Shown: in pieces, positions 46,011 to 56,694 of the stretch
How the letters are laid out: each line of letters starts with the position of its first letter
Position numbering within the stretch: the first letter of the stretch is position 1
Assembly (NCBI RefSeq): GCF_008923725.1
Contig: NZ_WBPF01000016.1
Location: 372,001 to 436,000 of the forward strand
Direction of reading: 5' to 3'
DNA length: 64,000 bases
DNA from: Bacillus sp. CH140a_4T
GTDB taxonomy: Bacteria > Bacillota > Bacilli > Bacillales > Bacillaceae_G
Program-made: the position numbers and the translations under genes
Notes under the pieces: model-generated
Told to the model about the DNA's origin: nothing
Database searches by the model: none
Seen by the model: only the letters and a program-made list of their open reading frames with translations

Positions 46011-46751
46011 TTATGAAATTGGGCGGAATTTTTCAGGGACAAAAGGCAGGGAGGAAGGAACGGAAACAGCCTCCATTTCAGGATAACGTAGTCCGGTTAG
46101 TTTGCCACCAAATACAGCGCCAGTGTCAATATTGACTGTATGATTGACAAAGCGAGGTTCTTTTACGGGTGTATGTCCATATACAATCCAAGCTGTTCCT
46201 TTATACTCCTTCGCCCAGTCGCGACGGACAGGTGAGCCGTCAGCATGTTTTTCTCCTGTAATATCGCCATATAATACAAAGGTTTGTACTTTTTTATCTT
46301 GTCTTCCTATGTAATCTTGCCGAATTCCCGCGTGACACACAATTAACCTTTTTTCATCGAGTACGTGATACAAAGGGGATTGCTCGTAAAGTGTGATGAA
46401 TTTTTCTTTTATCATGTTTTGTTTATGAGAAGGCAGTGCTTCATATTCGGCAACAGTTGTTTCGAGTCCATGGGCAATTGTCACATTACGCCCAAGGAAA
46501 AATCGATATAGTTTATTACAGTGATTTCCCGGAGCGTAATAAGCTACTTTTTTATTTATGACAAGTTCCCATACAATTTCAATCATACGTAATGAATGAG
46601 GGCCACGGTCTGTAATATCACCAACAAACGCAAGTCTACGTCGATCAGGGTGAATCGGCAAATCACTATTCCAGTTATATCCGAGTTTCATCGTTAAATC
46701 TTGAAACTCTTGGAAGCATCCATGAATATCCCCTATAATGTCATATTTCAT
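46011..46751 (-). CDS. prpE: Diadenosine tetraphosphatase PrpE
   Basis: 246 aa. Calcineurin-like phosphoesterase motifs GDIHG (7-11), [14 protein letters not shown], and a late HTPV. PrpE of B. subtilis hydrolyses Ap4A and acts during germination as a Ser/Thr/Tyr phosphatase. Stand-alone gene. Confidence 0.92.
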   Translation of the reverse strand: MKYDIIGDIHGCFQEFQDLTMKLGYNWNSDLPIHPDRRRLAFVGDITDRGPHSLRMIEIVWELVINKKVAYYAPGNHCNKLYRFFLGRNVTIAHGLETTVAEYEALPSHKQNMIKEKFITLYEQSPLYHVLDEKRLIVCHAGIRQDYIGRQDKKVQTFVLYGDITGEKHADGSPVRRDWAKEYKGTAWIVYGHTPVKEPRFVNHTVNIDTGAVFGGKLTGLRYPEMEAVSVPSSLPFVPEKFRPIS

Positions 46752-46824
46752 ATTTAAACCTCCATCCTATTTTTCATTAGTATATCTAAAAAAGGATAGA
46801 GATAAAAATATACCGTTTTGTACT

Positions 46825-47985
46825 TTAGTTGAACATAAAGGTTTTCGTTCTAGAGCGAACGTTTAAAACAAATCCAATCGCTATCATGTATGTGAGTAAG
46901 GAACTTCCTCCGTAGCTCATAAGGGGTAATGTGATTCCTGTAATAGGTAGTAATCCGATGGTCATCCCGATATTTTGAAATACTTGAAAAGTAAACATTC
47001 CAATTGTACCAGCGCAGATGTAACTACCGAAAGGGTCATTACTTTCTAAGGCGATATGAATCATGCGGAAAATAAGTAGGAAAAAAAGTGAAATAATGAC
47101 ACTTGCGCCTAAAAAGCCGAATTGCTCAGCGACATTAGTGAAAATAAAATCTGTATGTGGTTCTGGAAAGTATACTTGTCCATTTTCCCAACCTTTCCCT
47201 TGCATTTCCCCTGACCCAGTAGCTAAGAAAGCTTGTCTTAATTGATAGCCTTGCGCATCATATTTGTATGGCGCCAACCAGCCGTAGAAGCGATTTAGTT
47301 GATATTCTTGTAAAATGTGTGCTTTAAAGAATTTTGTATGCGTAAAAAAAATATACGTTAATGTAACGCCAACTACAAAAATACCAGAAACTAATCCGAA
47401 AATAAAACGCCAACGTATACCAGAAACTAGTATCATTGCTGCGAGCATAGCTGAAATTACCATTGTGTTCCCTAAATCAGGTTCCTTTGCAATCAGTAGC
47501 AGGGGGGGCAAACTTGTTGCACATATTTTTCCGAGTAATAAAAAATCACCGTGTATTGTTCGGAAAAAATATTTCTCATTGTGATTTGCTATAATTCGTC
47601 CAGTGACGATAATTAAAAACAATTTCATAATTTCAGACGGCTGGAAATTTCCGATGCCGGGAAGCCTGTACCAAGCGGTAGCACCTTTAATTGTAACGGC
47701 ACCTGGTACTTGAAGTTCTAGTCCAATAAGTAGTACCAATGCAAAGCTATATAAATACCAAGCAATTTTTTGATAACGATCGAAATCAATAATCATAATC
47801 ATACCAATAGCTATAAATCCAATGAAGTACCATTGGATTTGTTTTAATACAAAATTTACACTTTGCAAAAATGGTGGTAAAGAGGCTTGTGCACTTGCAA
47901 TTGCAAAGCAACTAACAGTCCCAATGGCGAATAAAATGAGTAGTAATACGTAGTCTATTTGATATTGAGAATTTGGATCTTTCAA
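46825..47985 (-). CDS. FtsW/RodA-family SEDS protein
   Basis: 386 aa, TTG start after AAAGGA. About ten membrane helices; family segments GATAWYRLPGIGNFQPSEIMK, EPDLGNTMV and the end PLMSYGGSSLL. SEDS proteins polymerise glycan strands of peptidoglycan. This is a paralogue rather than the main ftsW or rodA. A role in the spore or in stationary phase is possible. Confidence 0.88.
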   Translation of the reverse strand: MKDPNSQYQIDYVLLLILFAIGTVSCFAIASAQASLPPFLQSVNFVLKQIQWYFIGFIAIGMIMIIDFDRYQKIAWYLYSFALVLLIGLELQVPGAVTIKGATAWYRLPGIGNFQPSEIMKLFLIIVTGRIIANHNEKYFFRTIHGDFLLLGKICATSLPPLLLIAKEPDLGNTMVISAMLAAMILVSGIRWRFIFGLVSGIFVVGVTLTYIFFTHTKFFKAHILQEYQLNRFYGWLAPYKYDAQGYQLRQAFLATGSGEMQGKGWENGQVYFPEPHTDFIFTNVAEQFGFLGASVIISLFFLLIFRMIHIALESNDPFGSYICAGTIGMFTFQVFQNIGMTIGLLPITGITLPLMSYGGSSLLTYMIAIGFVLNVRSRTKTFMFN

Positions 47986-48094
47986 TGTATGTATTCCTTT
48001 CTATCGCCTAGTAAGTATATGGATCATGTCATGATAAAAATAATATACAAGCAGACTATGCATACATTTATTCCACTATTTGTGGGAAGTCATA

Positions 48095-48129
48095 CATCAC
48101 GAGGAAGGAATAGCTCCTCCCTTGTGATG
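48095..48129 (-). other. Hairpin between the glycosyltransferase and ftsW-like genes
   Basis: CATCACGAGGAAGGA / TCCTCCCTTGTGATG with a short loop and no T run; possibly a weak terminator. Confidence 0.5.
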
Positions 48130-48131
48130 GA

Positions 48132-49067
48132 CTATATTGCACGTAGTTCTTTTGTAATGATATTTAAACAATAGGAAAGTCGTGCATGTGTATTTTTATC
48201 TGGAATGAGGTTTGGAAATAGATCGTAAAATTTGACCGCATTTTTATACCACCCGTAAGCTCTTACCAACCCCTTTTTATAATATTTGGCGTCTTGTAAG
48301 AAACCATACTTTTTCGAGGTTAAAACGAGCTGGGAAAAATCTTCACAGCCCTCAAGGAATTTGTGGCGTACTTGCTGTCCAGTATGAAGGCGGAATGAAC
48401 TTAAAGGCTCAGTGATATACATCGCATCACCTTTTGAAAGTAAACTTATCCAAGAGGCCATATCAACACTACAGCCGTATTTTCTGCCATTTAAAGTGCC
48501 GAAAGGTTCTGCTAATAGACTTTTTCTAAAGAGTACGATTGTAGGTTCACCGATAATGTTTTGCCCTGCTATAAGCATACGGTTTCCAAAATCTTTCCCA
48601 TTTAGTAGAGTATCTTCATCATATAATCTTTTCATGGAGGGATGTTGTTCAAGTATATCTCCATCATCATTTATCCAAGTACGATAGGATGTGATAAGTG
48701 CGAGATTTTTATTTAAGTCTTGTTGGAAATGAAACATCATTTTTTCGATTTTATTATTATAAAATATATCATCGTCCATTAAGAAATTTATGTACTCTCC
48801 ATTTGACTGTTCTAAGAGCATAAGGGCGTTATGAAATTGTCCTAGAGTAGAGGCGTTTCGAATGTACGTTATATGTTTATACTTATGTAAATAATGTCTG
48901 TATAGTAATTTTTCTGTTTCATGATTTGTGCTATCGTCTCCTACAATAATTTCAATGTTTGGATAGGTTTGTGCTAATGCACTTTCTAGAGCAATTTTAA
49001 AATAGTGTGGTCTATTATAGGTGGGAATAAGGATGGAAACGAGAGGCGGATGTTTTATATTATTCAT
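48132..49067 (-). CDS. Family 2 glycosyltransferase
   Basis: 311 aa from the ATG at 49067, 6 nt after AAGGTAG, which lies at the end of the preceding gene. GT-A fold: VSILIPTYNRPHYFKIALES, VGDDSTNHE and the DxD-like MDDDIFY. No membrane anchor. Probably adds a sugar to the BclA glycan; the next gene upstream is a methyltransferase and bclA is 2 kb away. Confidence 0.85.
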   Translation of the reverse strand: MNNIKHPPLVSILIPTYNRPHYFKIALESALAQTYPNIEIIVGDDSTNHETEKLLYRHYLHKYKHITYIRNASTLGQFHNALMLLEQSNGEYINFLMDDDIFYNNKIEKMMFHFQQDLNKNLALITSYRTWINDDGDILEQHPSMKRLYDEDTLLNGKDFGNRMLIAGQNIIGEPTIVLFRKSLLAEPFGTLNGRKYGCSVDMASWISLLSKGDAMYITEPLSSFRLHTGQQVRHKFLEGCEDFSQLVLTSKKYGFLQDAKYYKKGLVRAYGWYKNAVKFYDLFPNLIPDKNTHARLSYCLNIITKELRAI

Positions 49068-49073
49068 ATACAA

Positions 49074-49832
49074 CTACCTTTCAGAAATTTTTTGTGTAAG
49101 AATAATATCTTGATAGCTTGTGTGTTCAGTTCTGCTACACCATGAACCATAATGGGGAGGAGTCTGCATTTCTAGTCCATACTTATTTAATAGGGTACGA
49201 ATATCTTCTTCAGGATAGGCAACTGCGAAATTCGGGATATCTTTATTTAGAACATAACACTTGTCAATTTGATGATAAAAACCTAACGTACTTACTCCTG
49301 CATTTAAGTAATAGGAAGATTCAGGATTAATTAAAAAGAAAGTAATAAAACATCTCCCATCTTTTTTCAGAACTCGTGAGATCTCGCATACGTAATGTTC
49401 TAATTCTTTCGGAAGGAGATGGGTAAATACAGACGTTAAAAAAATAAAATCGAATGATGCATCTTCATATGGAAACTTGTATTGGGAAGCATCTTCTTTT
49501 CCATCGGGATTGTAGAATTGATTATATATATCGACATGTTCAAAATGGAAATTGTTACGGCGTGTAGAAATGTTATTTTTGCACCATGTAATTCCCGCAT
49601 TGAATAAGTCAAATCCATAATAAGTACCTTCATCGCTTAAATAGTTCATTAATGGAACCGCCATTCGGCCGATACCGCAGCCTACATCTAACACTGTTTC
49701 ATTTGATTTTAAGTTGCCAATTTCAATAAAATACTGCATAAACTCTTTTCCAACTTTTTCAAAGTCACCACCTACATATTGAACGAGTTCTGGGGGTGGA
49801 ATTAATGTGATTTTTTTCTCATTTTCGTTCAT
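49074..49832 (-). CDS. Class I SAM methyltransferase
   Basis: 252 aa. Motif I VLDVGCGIGRMAVPL, acidic loop FDLFNAG, motif IV FDFIFLTSVFTHL and a family-typical EISRVLKKDGRCFITFF. Probably methylates a sugar intermediate. The stop is 7 bp before the glycosyltransferase start, so they form one operon. Confidence 0.87.
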   Translation of the reverse strand: MNENEKKITLIPPPELVQYVGGDFEKVGKEFMQYFIEIGNLKSNETVLDVGCGIGRMAVPLMNYLSDEGTYYGFDLFNAGITWCKNNISTRRNNFHFEHVDIYNQFYNPDGKEDASQYKFPYEDASFDFIFLTSVFTHLLPKELEHYVCEISRVLKKDGRCFITFFLINPESSYYLNAGVSTLGFYHQIDKCYVLNKDIPNFAVAYPEEDIRTLLNKYGLEMQTPPHYGSWCSRTEHTSYQDIILTQKISER

Positions 49833-49896
49833 ACATTCACTCCGTCCTTGTAGTAAAGTAGAGGATTTCTATTGTATATAAGTTAGTCATTTGTAG

Positions 49897-49951
49897 TGAG
49901 GGGAACTTTACACGAGTCGTTCTTATGAATAAGTAGTGTAAAGTTCCTCTC
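49897..49951 (-). other. Intercistronic hairpin between the two methyltransferase genes
   Basis: GAGGGGAACTTTACAC / GTGTAAAGTTCCTCTC with a 22-nt loop; no T tail, so attenuation or mRNA processing is more likely than full termination. Confidence 0.65.
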
Positions 49952-49970
49952 AAAAGAATAAAATTGTATT

Positions 49971-50816
49971 CTATTCTTTTCGCCAATAAATACCGAAATC
50001 ATCAATTTTAGTAATAGGAGCTTGTAAGTTTCTTTCCTTTCTGAAATCTGTTACAGCCTCTGCGCATGTTACTAATCCGTAATCGTCAATAATAATAAAG
50101 CCACCTGTTGAAACTTTATCGTATAAGTTTACAAGACTATCCATCGTTGATTCATACATATCACCATCAAGGCGAGCGATTGCAATTTTTTCTACTGGTG
50201 CTGAAGGTAATGTATCTTTAAACCAACCTTTTAAAAATTTCACTTGATCATTTAATAAATCATATTTTCTAAAGTTTTCTTGCACTGTTTCTAAAGAAAC
50301 TCGTAAGTAATCGAATGTATGCAAATAATCACCGTAATCTTTCGGATATTGTTCTAAGTTAGGTGCTGGCAGACCTTCAAACGAATCGGCAACCCACACA
50401 GTACGATCCGTAATGTTGTTTGCTTGTAAAAAACCATTCATAAAAATGCAAGATCCTCCGCGCCATACACCAGTTTCAATAAAATCACCTTTTATATTTT
50501 CACGGACAACAGTTTCCATAGCCTCATGTAATTGATTCATACGTTTTCGGCCAACCATACTGTGTGCTGCTCTTGGCCAATCCTTACCACCTTGACGCTC
50601 ACTTTTTGAAACGTTAGGATCAACAATTTTTAAATTGTGATTTTCTACGTACTGCTTAAGAAATAAAGGAAGCGGAACTGTAACCGGTTCATATGATAGC
50701 TCTTTAGAGATATGTAACGAAGCAGGTAAGTATGGTTCGTATTCTAACCATATTTCAAATAAAATTGTTTTCTTTAATAATTCAAGATAAAGCTGAACAG
50801 CTGATTTATTTTCCAT
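49971..50816 (-). CDS. TylF-type O-methyltransferase
   Basis: 281 aa from the ATG at 50816 (RBS GCAGGAGGC). Core of the TylF/MycF macrocin O-methyltransferase family: GDFIETGVWRGGSCIFMNG, VWVADSFEGLP and the metal-binding IARLDGDMYESTMDSL and GGFIIIDDYG. Such enzymes methylate deoxysugars, consistent with O-methylated rhamnose in exosporium glycan. Lies just downstream of bclA on the same strand. Confidence 0.9.
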   Translation of the reverse strand: MENKSAVQLYLELLKKTILFEIWLEYEPYLPASLHISKELSYEPVTVPLPLFLKQYVENHNLKIVDPNVSKSERQGGKDWPRAAHSMVGRKRMNQLHEAMETVVRENIKGDFIETGVWRGGSCIFMNGFLQANNITDRTVWVADSFEGLPAPNLEQYPKDYGDYLHTFDYLRVSLETVQENFRKYDLLNDQVKFLKGWFKDTLPSAPVEKIAIARLDGDMYESTMDSLVNLYDKVSTGGFIIIDDYGLVTCAEAVTDFRKERNLQAPITKIDDFGIYWRKE

Positions 50817-50897
50817 ATAAGTGCCTCCTGCCGGAATGTCATACAACATTATGACTATGTAGAAAAGAAAGATTTAATGATTGAATTTACAAATGAA

Positions 50898-50931
50898 AAA
50901 GCAGTAAGACTGATATCAGTCTTACTGCTAA
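50898..50931 (-). terminator. Terminator of bclA
   Basis: AGCAGTAAGACTGA / TCAGTCTTACTGCT followed on the minus strand by T5. Confidence 0.9.
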
Positions 50932-50939
50932 GTGCAAAA

Positions 50940-51911
<972 letters not shown>

Positions 51912-52055
51912 TCATTATATAGTAGATGCAAAAACGGAAGAAAATGACACCGACATTTGAATTATTGAAAAGAAATCTTAAACTACTTGTGCAAGTTAAA
52001 AAAATGGAAAGTTTATTGTATGTATAACATATGATTGATTTGGAAGAGGGTGATT

Positions 52056-53156
52056 ATGTTGAACAAGCAAGGAATTACAATTAGTTTATGTATGATTGTT
52101 CGAGATGAGGAAAATACAATAGGTCGATGTTTAGACGCAGTAGAAAAAATTGTTGATGAAATTATTATAGTTGATACAGGTTCCATTGATCGAACGAAAG
52201 AAATTGTAGCTCAATATACCTCTAACATATATGACTTTCCATGGATTAATGATTTTGCGGCAGCTAGAAATTTTTCTTTTTCGAAAGCAACGCAAGAATA
52301 TATATTATGGCTAGATGCTGATGATGTGTTATTAGAAGATGCGCAGGAGGCATTGAATTTATTAAAAAGAGAGTTAGATCCTAATGTGGATGCTGTATCG
52401 ATGCCTTATCATCTTGTAATGGATTCTAACGGGAAACCGTTATATTGTACAAAAAGATATCGGCTTGTAAAGCGTGAAAAACAATTTCAATGGTTTGGAA
52501 AAGTACATGAGTATTTAGCTATTTTTGGTGAGATTTTTAATAGTAATGTTGCGATTACACATAAGAAAGAAAAGCAAGTAACGAACCGTAATTTGAAAAT
52601 TTTTCAAGATGCTGTAGCAGCTGGGGAAGAATTGAGTCCGAGAGATTTGTTTTATTACGCGAATGAATCTATGGATAATCAAAAATATGATGATGCAGTT
52701 CTATTATATGAAGCATTTCTTAATCAAGACGAAGGTTGGTATGAAGAGAAAATTTATGCATGTGGTAAATTAGGAGATTGCTATGCAAAGCTCGGAATGT
52801 GGGAGAAGGCAGTTGAATCTTGTGTAAAGTCATTTAGGCATGATGTTCCTAGAGGAGAGAATTGTACAAGAATAGGATATATATATATGGAACAACAAAA
52901 GTACAATGAAGCAATTTTTTGGTTTAAACTTGCAACAGAAGTGCCACTGGCAACAGAGAGTCCTTTTCACAGTCCAGCTAGCTATACATGGATTCCTTAT
53001 TTACAAATGTGTATTTGTTATAGCAAGTTAGGAGAGCAAGATAAAGCTTATTATTACAATGAATTGGCAGCTTCTTATGTTCCGAATAATGCTGCAATTG
53101 AATATAACCGCAAATATTTTCGAAGTGTTTTTGATAAACAATATAAATCGTTATAG
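52056..53156 (+). CDS. Glycosyltransferase family 2 with C-terminal TPR repeats
   Basis: 366 aa from the ATG at 52056 (RBS GGAAGAGGG). GT-A domain 1-~200 (SLCMIVRDEENTIGRCLDAV, IIVDTGSIDRT, WLDADD), then TPR-like helices about 210-360 (YDDAVLLYEAFLNQDEGWYEE, KLGMWEKAVESCVKS). SunS and similar glycosyltransferases that act on peptides have this plan. Divergent from bclA, probably works on its glycan. Confidence 0.87.
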   Translation: MLNKQGITISLCMIVRDEENTIGRCLDAVEKIVDEIIIVDTGSIDRTKEIVAQYTSNIYDFPWINDFAAARNFSFSKATQEYILWLDADDVLLEDAQEALNLLKRELDPNVDAVSMPYHLVMDSNGKPLYCTKRYRLVKREKQFQWFGKVHEYLAIFGEIFNSNVAITHKKEKQVTNRNLKIFQDAVAAGEELSPRDLFYYANESMDNQKYDDAVLLYEAFLNQDEGWYEEKIYACGKLGDCYAKLGMWEKAVESCVKSFRHDVPRGENCTRIGYIYMEQQKYNEAIFWFKLATEVPLATESPFHSPASYTWIPYLQMCICYSKLGEQDKAYYYNELAASYVPNNAAIEYNRKYFRSVFDKQYKSL

Positions 53157-53307
53157 GTTGCGTTTTTTAGAAATGATTTATCATGATTCTAACTCTAATA
53201 GATTGGCTATATAGTAAAGTATCGGCAATGTAACTCGTGTTGGTTACATCTATAGACTTCATATGAGGTTTATATTTCAAATTCAATTTGCATAAGGAGT
53301 GTGTGAA

Positions 53308-53997
53308 ATGAATTCCCCAAAAAATTCTTTATATGAAGAAAAGTCTGGGCATTATTATAATGCTGTGAATCCGAATTTATTAAAGCATATAAAAAAGGAA
53401 TGGAAAGAAGTTCTTGATATCGGTTGCTCGAGTGGTACATTGGGAGCTGCCATAAAAGAAAATGGCACACGTGTATCAGGAATTGAGGCATTCCCAGAGG
53501 CGGCAGAACAAGCAAAAGAAAAACTAGATCATGTTGTTTTAGGTGATATAGAAACAATGGATATGCCGTATGAGGAGGAGCAATTTGATTGCGTTATATT
53601 TGGTGACGTATTAGAGCATTTATTTGATCCGTGGGCTGTAATAGAAAAAGTAAAACCATATATAAAGAAAAATGGTGTAATTTTGGCTAGTATCCCGAAC
53701 GTTTCGCACATTTCAGTATTAGCCCCCTTACTCGCTGGAAATTGGACGTATACAGAATATGGTTTATTAGATAAAACACATATTCGCTTCTTTACATTTA
53801 ATGAAATGCTACGAATGTTTTTAAAAGCAGGTTATTCGATTAGTAAAGTAGATCGTGTATATGTTGATCATAAAATGTATGAACCGCTTATTGAGGAATT
53901 ATATGGGATTTGTAAAAAATATCGTCTTGGAAGTGGCTTCATGGCTGAGACGGTTGTATTTCAATATATTATTGAAGCAGAAAAATCACAATTATGA
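53308..53997 (+). CDS. SAM-dependent methyltransferase
   Basis: 229 aa from the ATG at 53308, AAGGAG 8 nt before. Motif I VLDIGCSSGTLGAAI, then IEAFPEAAEQA, FGDVLEHLFDPW and GVILASIPNVSH: the UbiE/COQ5-like class I fold. Overlaps the next gene by 4 bp, so is in the exosporium sugar operon. Confidence 0.87.
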   Translation: MNSPKNSLYEEKSGHYYNAVNPNLLKHIKKEWKEVLDIGCSSGTLGAAIKENGTRVSGIEAFPEAAEQAKEKLDHVVLGDIETMDMPYEEEQFDCVIFGDVLEHLFDPWAVIEKVKPYIKKNGVILASIPNVSHISVLAPLLAGNWTYTEYGLLDKTHIRFFTFNEMLRMFLKAGYSISKVDRVYVDHKMYEPLIEELYGICKKYRLGSGFMAETVVFQYIIEAEKSQL

Positions 53998-54680
53998 GTG
54001 AGGCAGATAAAACAATATTATTTGTTACGTGTATAAATGATCGGAAATTGTATGCACAATGTGCGCGACATATATTACAATTGCCAGTTCCTCCAGGATA
54101 CACGGTACAGTTTATGCCGATTCGGAATGCAAAAAGTATGACGAGCGGATATAATCAAGCAATTTCGCATCCAGCAAAATATAAAGTGTATATACATCAA
54201 GATGTTTTCATTGTAAATGTAGGATTTTTATATGGATTACTGCAATTGTTTCAAGAACATGAACATCTTGGAATGATTGGTATGGTTGGAGCCCAATATG
54301 TTCCTCCAAATGGAATATGGAATGTAGGCAGAGGAGTTGTTGGAAAAGTCATTGGTTATATGAATGATTTATTTTATATGGCCAGTCAAGAAAAGCCGTA
54401 TCATGACTCAAAAACATTTATGCCCGTTGAATGTATTGACGGATTATTAATGGCAACGCAATACGATATTCCGTGGCGAGAAGATTTGTTTGATGGGTTT
54501 GATTATTATGATGTGTCTCAATCATTTGAATTTAGAAAAGCAGGTTATACAGTTGGGGTTCCTGTACAGCGTGATGCTTGGTGCATTCACTATCATATTG
54601 ATGTGAATATGACCAACTATGATAAGTATAGAAAGATATTTGTGGAGCACTATATGTCAGATGTAAATCAAGACGAATAG
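53994..54680 (+). CDS. StrF-type glycosyltransferase-like protein, copy 1
   Basis: 228 aa. ILFVTCINDRKLYAQC, AKYKVYIHQDVFIVN, GLLMATQYDIPWREDLF and FDYYDVSQSFEFRKAGY match glycosyltransferase family 2-like domain of the StrF type (PF13712 by memory). The HQD motif replaces DxD. A near relative follows directly (54693), arising by tandem duplication. Confidence 0.8.
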   Translation: MSEADKTILFVTCINDRKLYAQCARHILQLPVPPGYTVQFMPIRNAKSMTSGYNQAISHPAKYKVYIHQDVFIVNVGFLYGLLQLFQEHEHLGMIGMVGAQYVPPNGIWNVGRGVVGKVIGYMNDLFYMASQEKPYHDSKTFMPVECIDGLLMATQYDIPWREDLFDGFDYYDVSQSFEFRKAGYTVGVPVQRDAWCIHYHIDVNMTNYDKYRKIFVEHYMSDVNQDE

Positions 54681-54692
54681 AGGGGCTACAAA

Positions 54693-55373
54693 ATGAAAGA
54701 TCATACAATATTAGTCGTTGTTTGTATAAATAATGAAGAGCTGTTTGAACAATGTGAGAGACAAATAAGAAATCTTTTTGTTCCCCCTGGTTATGTCGTA
54801 CAAATTTTTCCGATACGAGATGCGAAAAGTATGGCAAGTGCATACAACCGAGCACTTTCATATCCCGCGAAGTATAAGGTTTATATACATCAAGATACGT
54901 ATCTTATTAATCGAGATATGTTTTATACACTCATTTCTCTTTTTAAAGATAATGAAAAACTCGGTTTAATTGGCGTAGCTGGAGCCCAGTTTTTACCGAG
55001 CAACGGGATATGGTGGGAAGGGAAAAATTTAGTAGGGAAAGTGATTGAATATAGAAGGCAGAATTATCAATTATTAAATTTAGACCAGCTGTTTTATGGT
55101 AATCAATCATTTATGTCAGTTCAGGCAATTGATGGATTATTAATGGCCACACAATATGATATTCCGTGGCGAGAAGACTTGTTTCAAGGATTCCACTTTT
55201 ATGATGTTTCGCAGTCTTTAGAGTTTCAAAAGGCAGGTTATTTAATTGGTATCCCTAATCAAGCGAATTTATGGTGTATTCACTACAACGGGGATGAGTT
55301 TGATGCGGATACATATGAGAAGGATCGGAAAGTGTTTGTAGAGCATTACAAAGATATACTATCTCCATCATAA
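54693..55373 (+). CDS. StrF-type glycosyltransferase-like protein, copy 2
   Basis: 226 aa with RBS AGGGG. Same motifs as the preceding gene (YIHQDTYLIN, GLLMATQYDIPWREDLF), with the identical 17-residue stretch in both. Could add a second sugar of the same chain. 14 bp before rfbA. Confidence 0.8.
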   Translation: MKDHTILVVVCINNEELFEQCERQIRNLFVPPGYVVQIFPIRDAKSMASAYNRALSYPAKYKVYIHQDTYLINRDMFYTLISLFKDNEKLGLIGVAGAQFLPSNGIWWEGKNLVGKVIEYRRQNYQLLNLDQLFYGNQSFMSVQAIDGLLMATQYDIPWREDLFQGFHFYDVSQSLEFQKAGYLIGIPNQANLWCIHYNGDEFDADTYEKDRKVFVEHYKDILSPS

Positions 55374-55387
55374 GGGAGAGATGCAGG

Positions 55388-56125
55388 ATGAAAGGAATTA
55401 TTTTAGCTGGTGGAACGGGATCGAGATTATATCCAATAACGAAAGTAACGAATAAACATTTGCTTCCTGTTGGACGTTATCCAATGATTTATCATGCAGT
55501 ATATAAGCTAAAACAATGCGAGATTACAGATATTATGATTATTACAGGTAAAGAGCATATGGGAGATGTTGTTAGTTTTTTAGGAAGCGGTCAAGAGTTT
55601 GGCGTGTCTTTTACGTATCGTGTGCAAGATAAGGCTGGCGGAATTGCGCAAGCGTTAGGGCTTTGTGAGAATTTCGTCGGGAAAGATCGCATGGTAGTTA
55701 TATTAGGAGATAATATCTTTTCTGATGACATTCGTCCGTACGTTGAAGAGTTTGCAAATCAAAAAGAAGGTGCGAAAGTACTGCTGCAATCTGTAGATGA
55801 TCCGGAGAGATTTGGTGTAGCACATATTCAAAACCGAAAAATAATTGAAATTGAAGAAAAGCCGAAAGAGCCGAAAAGTTCCTATGCAGTCACAGGAATT
55901 TATTTGTATGATTCAAAAGTCTTTTCTTATATAAGAGAATTAAAACCTTCCGCAAGGGGAGAACTTGAAATTACAGATATTAATAATTGGTATTTAAAAC
56001 GAGGGGTACTTACTTATAATGAAATGAGCGGTTGGTGGACGGATGCGGGAACTCATGTTTCTCTTCAAAAGGCGAATACGTTAGCGCGGGATATAAACTT
56101 TGGTAAACAGTTTAACGGAGAATAG
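55388..56125 (+). CDS. rfbA: Glucose-1-phosphate thymidylyltransferase
   Basis: 245 aa. Nucleotidyltransferase GGTGSRLYPITKVTNKHLLPV, ILGDNIF, and EKPKEPKSSYAVTGIYLYD. First step of dTDP-L-rhamnose synthesis. The order rfbA-C-B-D matches spsIJKL-like operons in spore formers. Confidence 0.96.
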   Translation: MKGIILAGGTGSRLYPITKVTNKHLLPVGRYPMIYHAVYKLKQCEITDIMIITGKEHMGDVVSFLGSGQEFGVSFTYRVQDKAGGIAQALGLCENFVGKDRMVVILGDNIFSDDIRPYVEEFANQKEGAKVLLQSVDDPERFGVAHIQNRKIIEIEEKPKEPKSSYAVTGIYLYDSKVFSYIRELKPSARGELEITDINNWYLKRGVLTYNEMSGWWTDAGTHVSLQKANTLARDINFGKQFNGE

Positions 56126-56133
56126 GTGAGAAT

Positions 56134-56679
56134 ATGAAAGTTGTAGAAACAAACTTTACCGACGCAAAATTGTTAGAACCAAGGTTATTTGGAGATGAGC
56201 GCGGCTTTTTTACTGAAAGTTACAATAAGAAGGTGCTGGAAACATTAGGGGTTACGTATTCATTTGTACAGGATAATGTTTCGTATTCAGCGGAAGCGGG
56301 AACGATTCGGGGATTGCACTTTCAAAAAAATCCGAAAGCACAAACGAAACTTATTCAAGTTATGCAAGGAGCAATCTATGACGTTATCGTTGATTTGCGA
56401 AAAGATTCAACAACATTTAAACAGTGGAGAGGCTATATTTTAAGTGCGGATAATCATCGGCAATTATTAGTGCCAAAAGGATTTGCACATGGCTTTTGTA
56501 CACTTGTCCCGCATACGATTGTTATGTATAAAGTAGATGAGTATTATAGCGCCGAGCATGACTCAGGGGTACTTTGGAGCGATAAAGACTTAGCAATTCC
56601 ATGGCCGGTAACAAGTCCTATTTTGTCTGACAAAGATCGAATATTACCGTTACTTCAGGAATATGAAGATAGCTTTTGA
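56134..56679 (+). CDS. rfbC: dTDP-4-dehydrorhamnose 3,5-epimerase
   Basis: 181 aa cupin enzyme, DERGFFTESYN, GTIRGLHFQKNP (catalytic His), VPKGFAHGFCTL. Third step of rhamnose synthesis. Eight bp after rfbA. Confidence 0.96.
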   Translation: MKVVETNFTDAKLLEPRLFGDERGFFTESYNKKVLETLGVTYSFVQDNVSYSAEAGTIRGLHFQKNPKAQTKLIQVMQGAIYDVIVDLRKDSTTFKQWRGYILSADNHRQLLVPKGFAHGFCTLVPHTIVMYKVDEYYSAEHDSGVLWSDKDLAIPWPVTSPILSDKDRILPLLQEYEDSF

Positions 56680-56694
56680 GTAGGAGAGTTGTTT

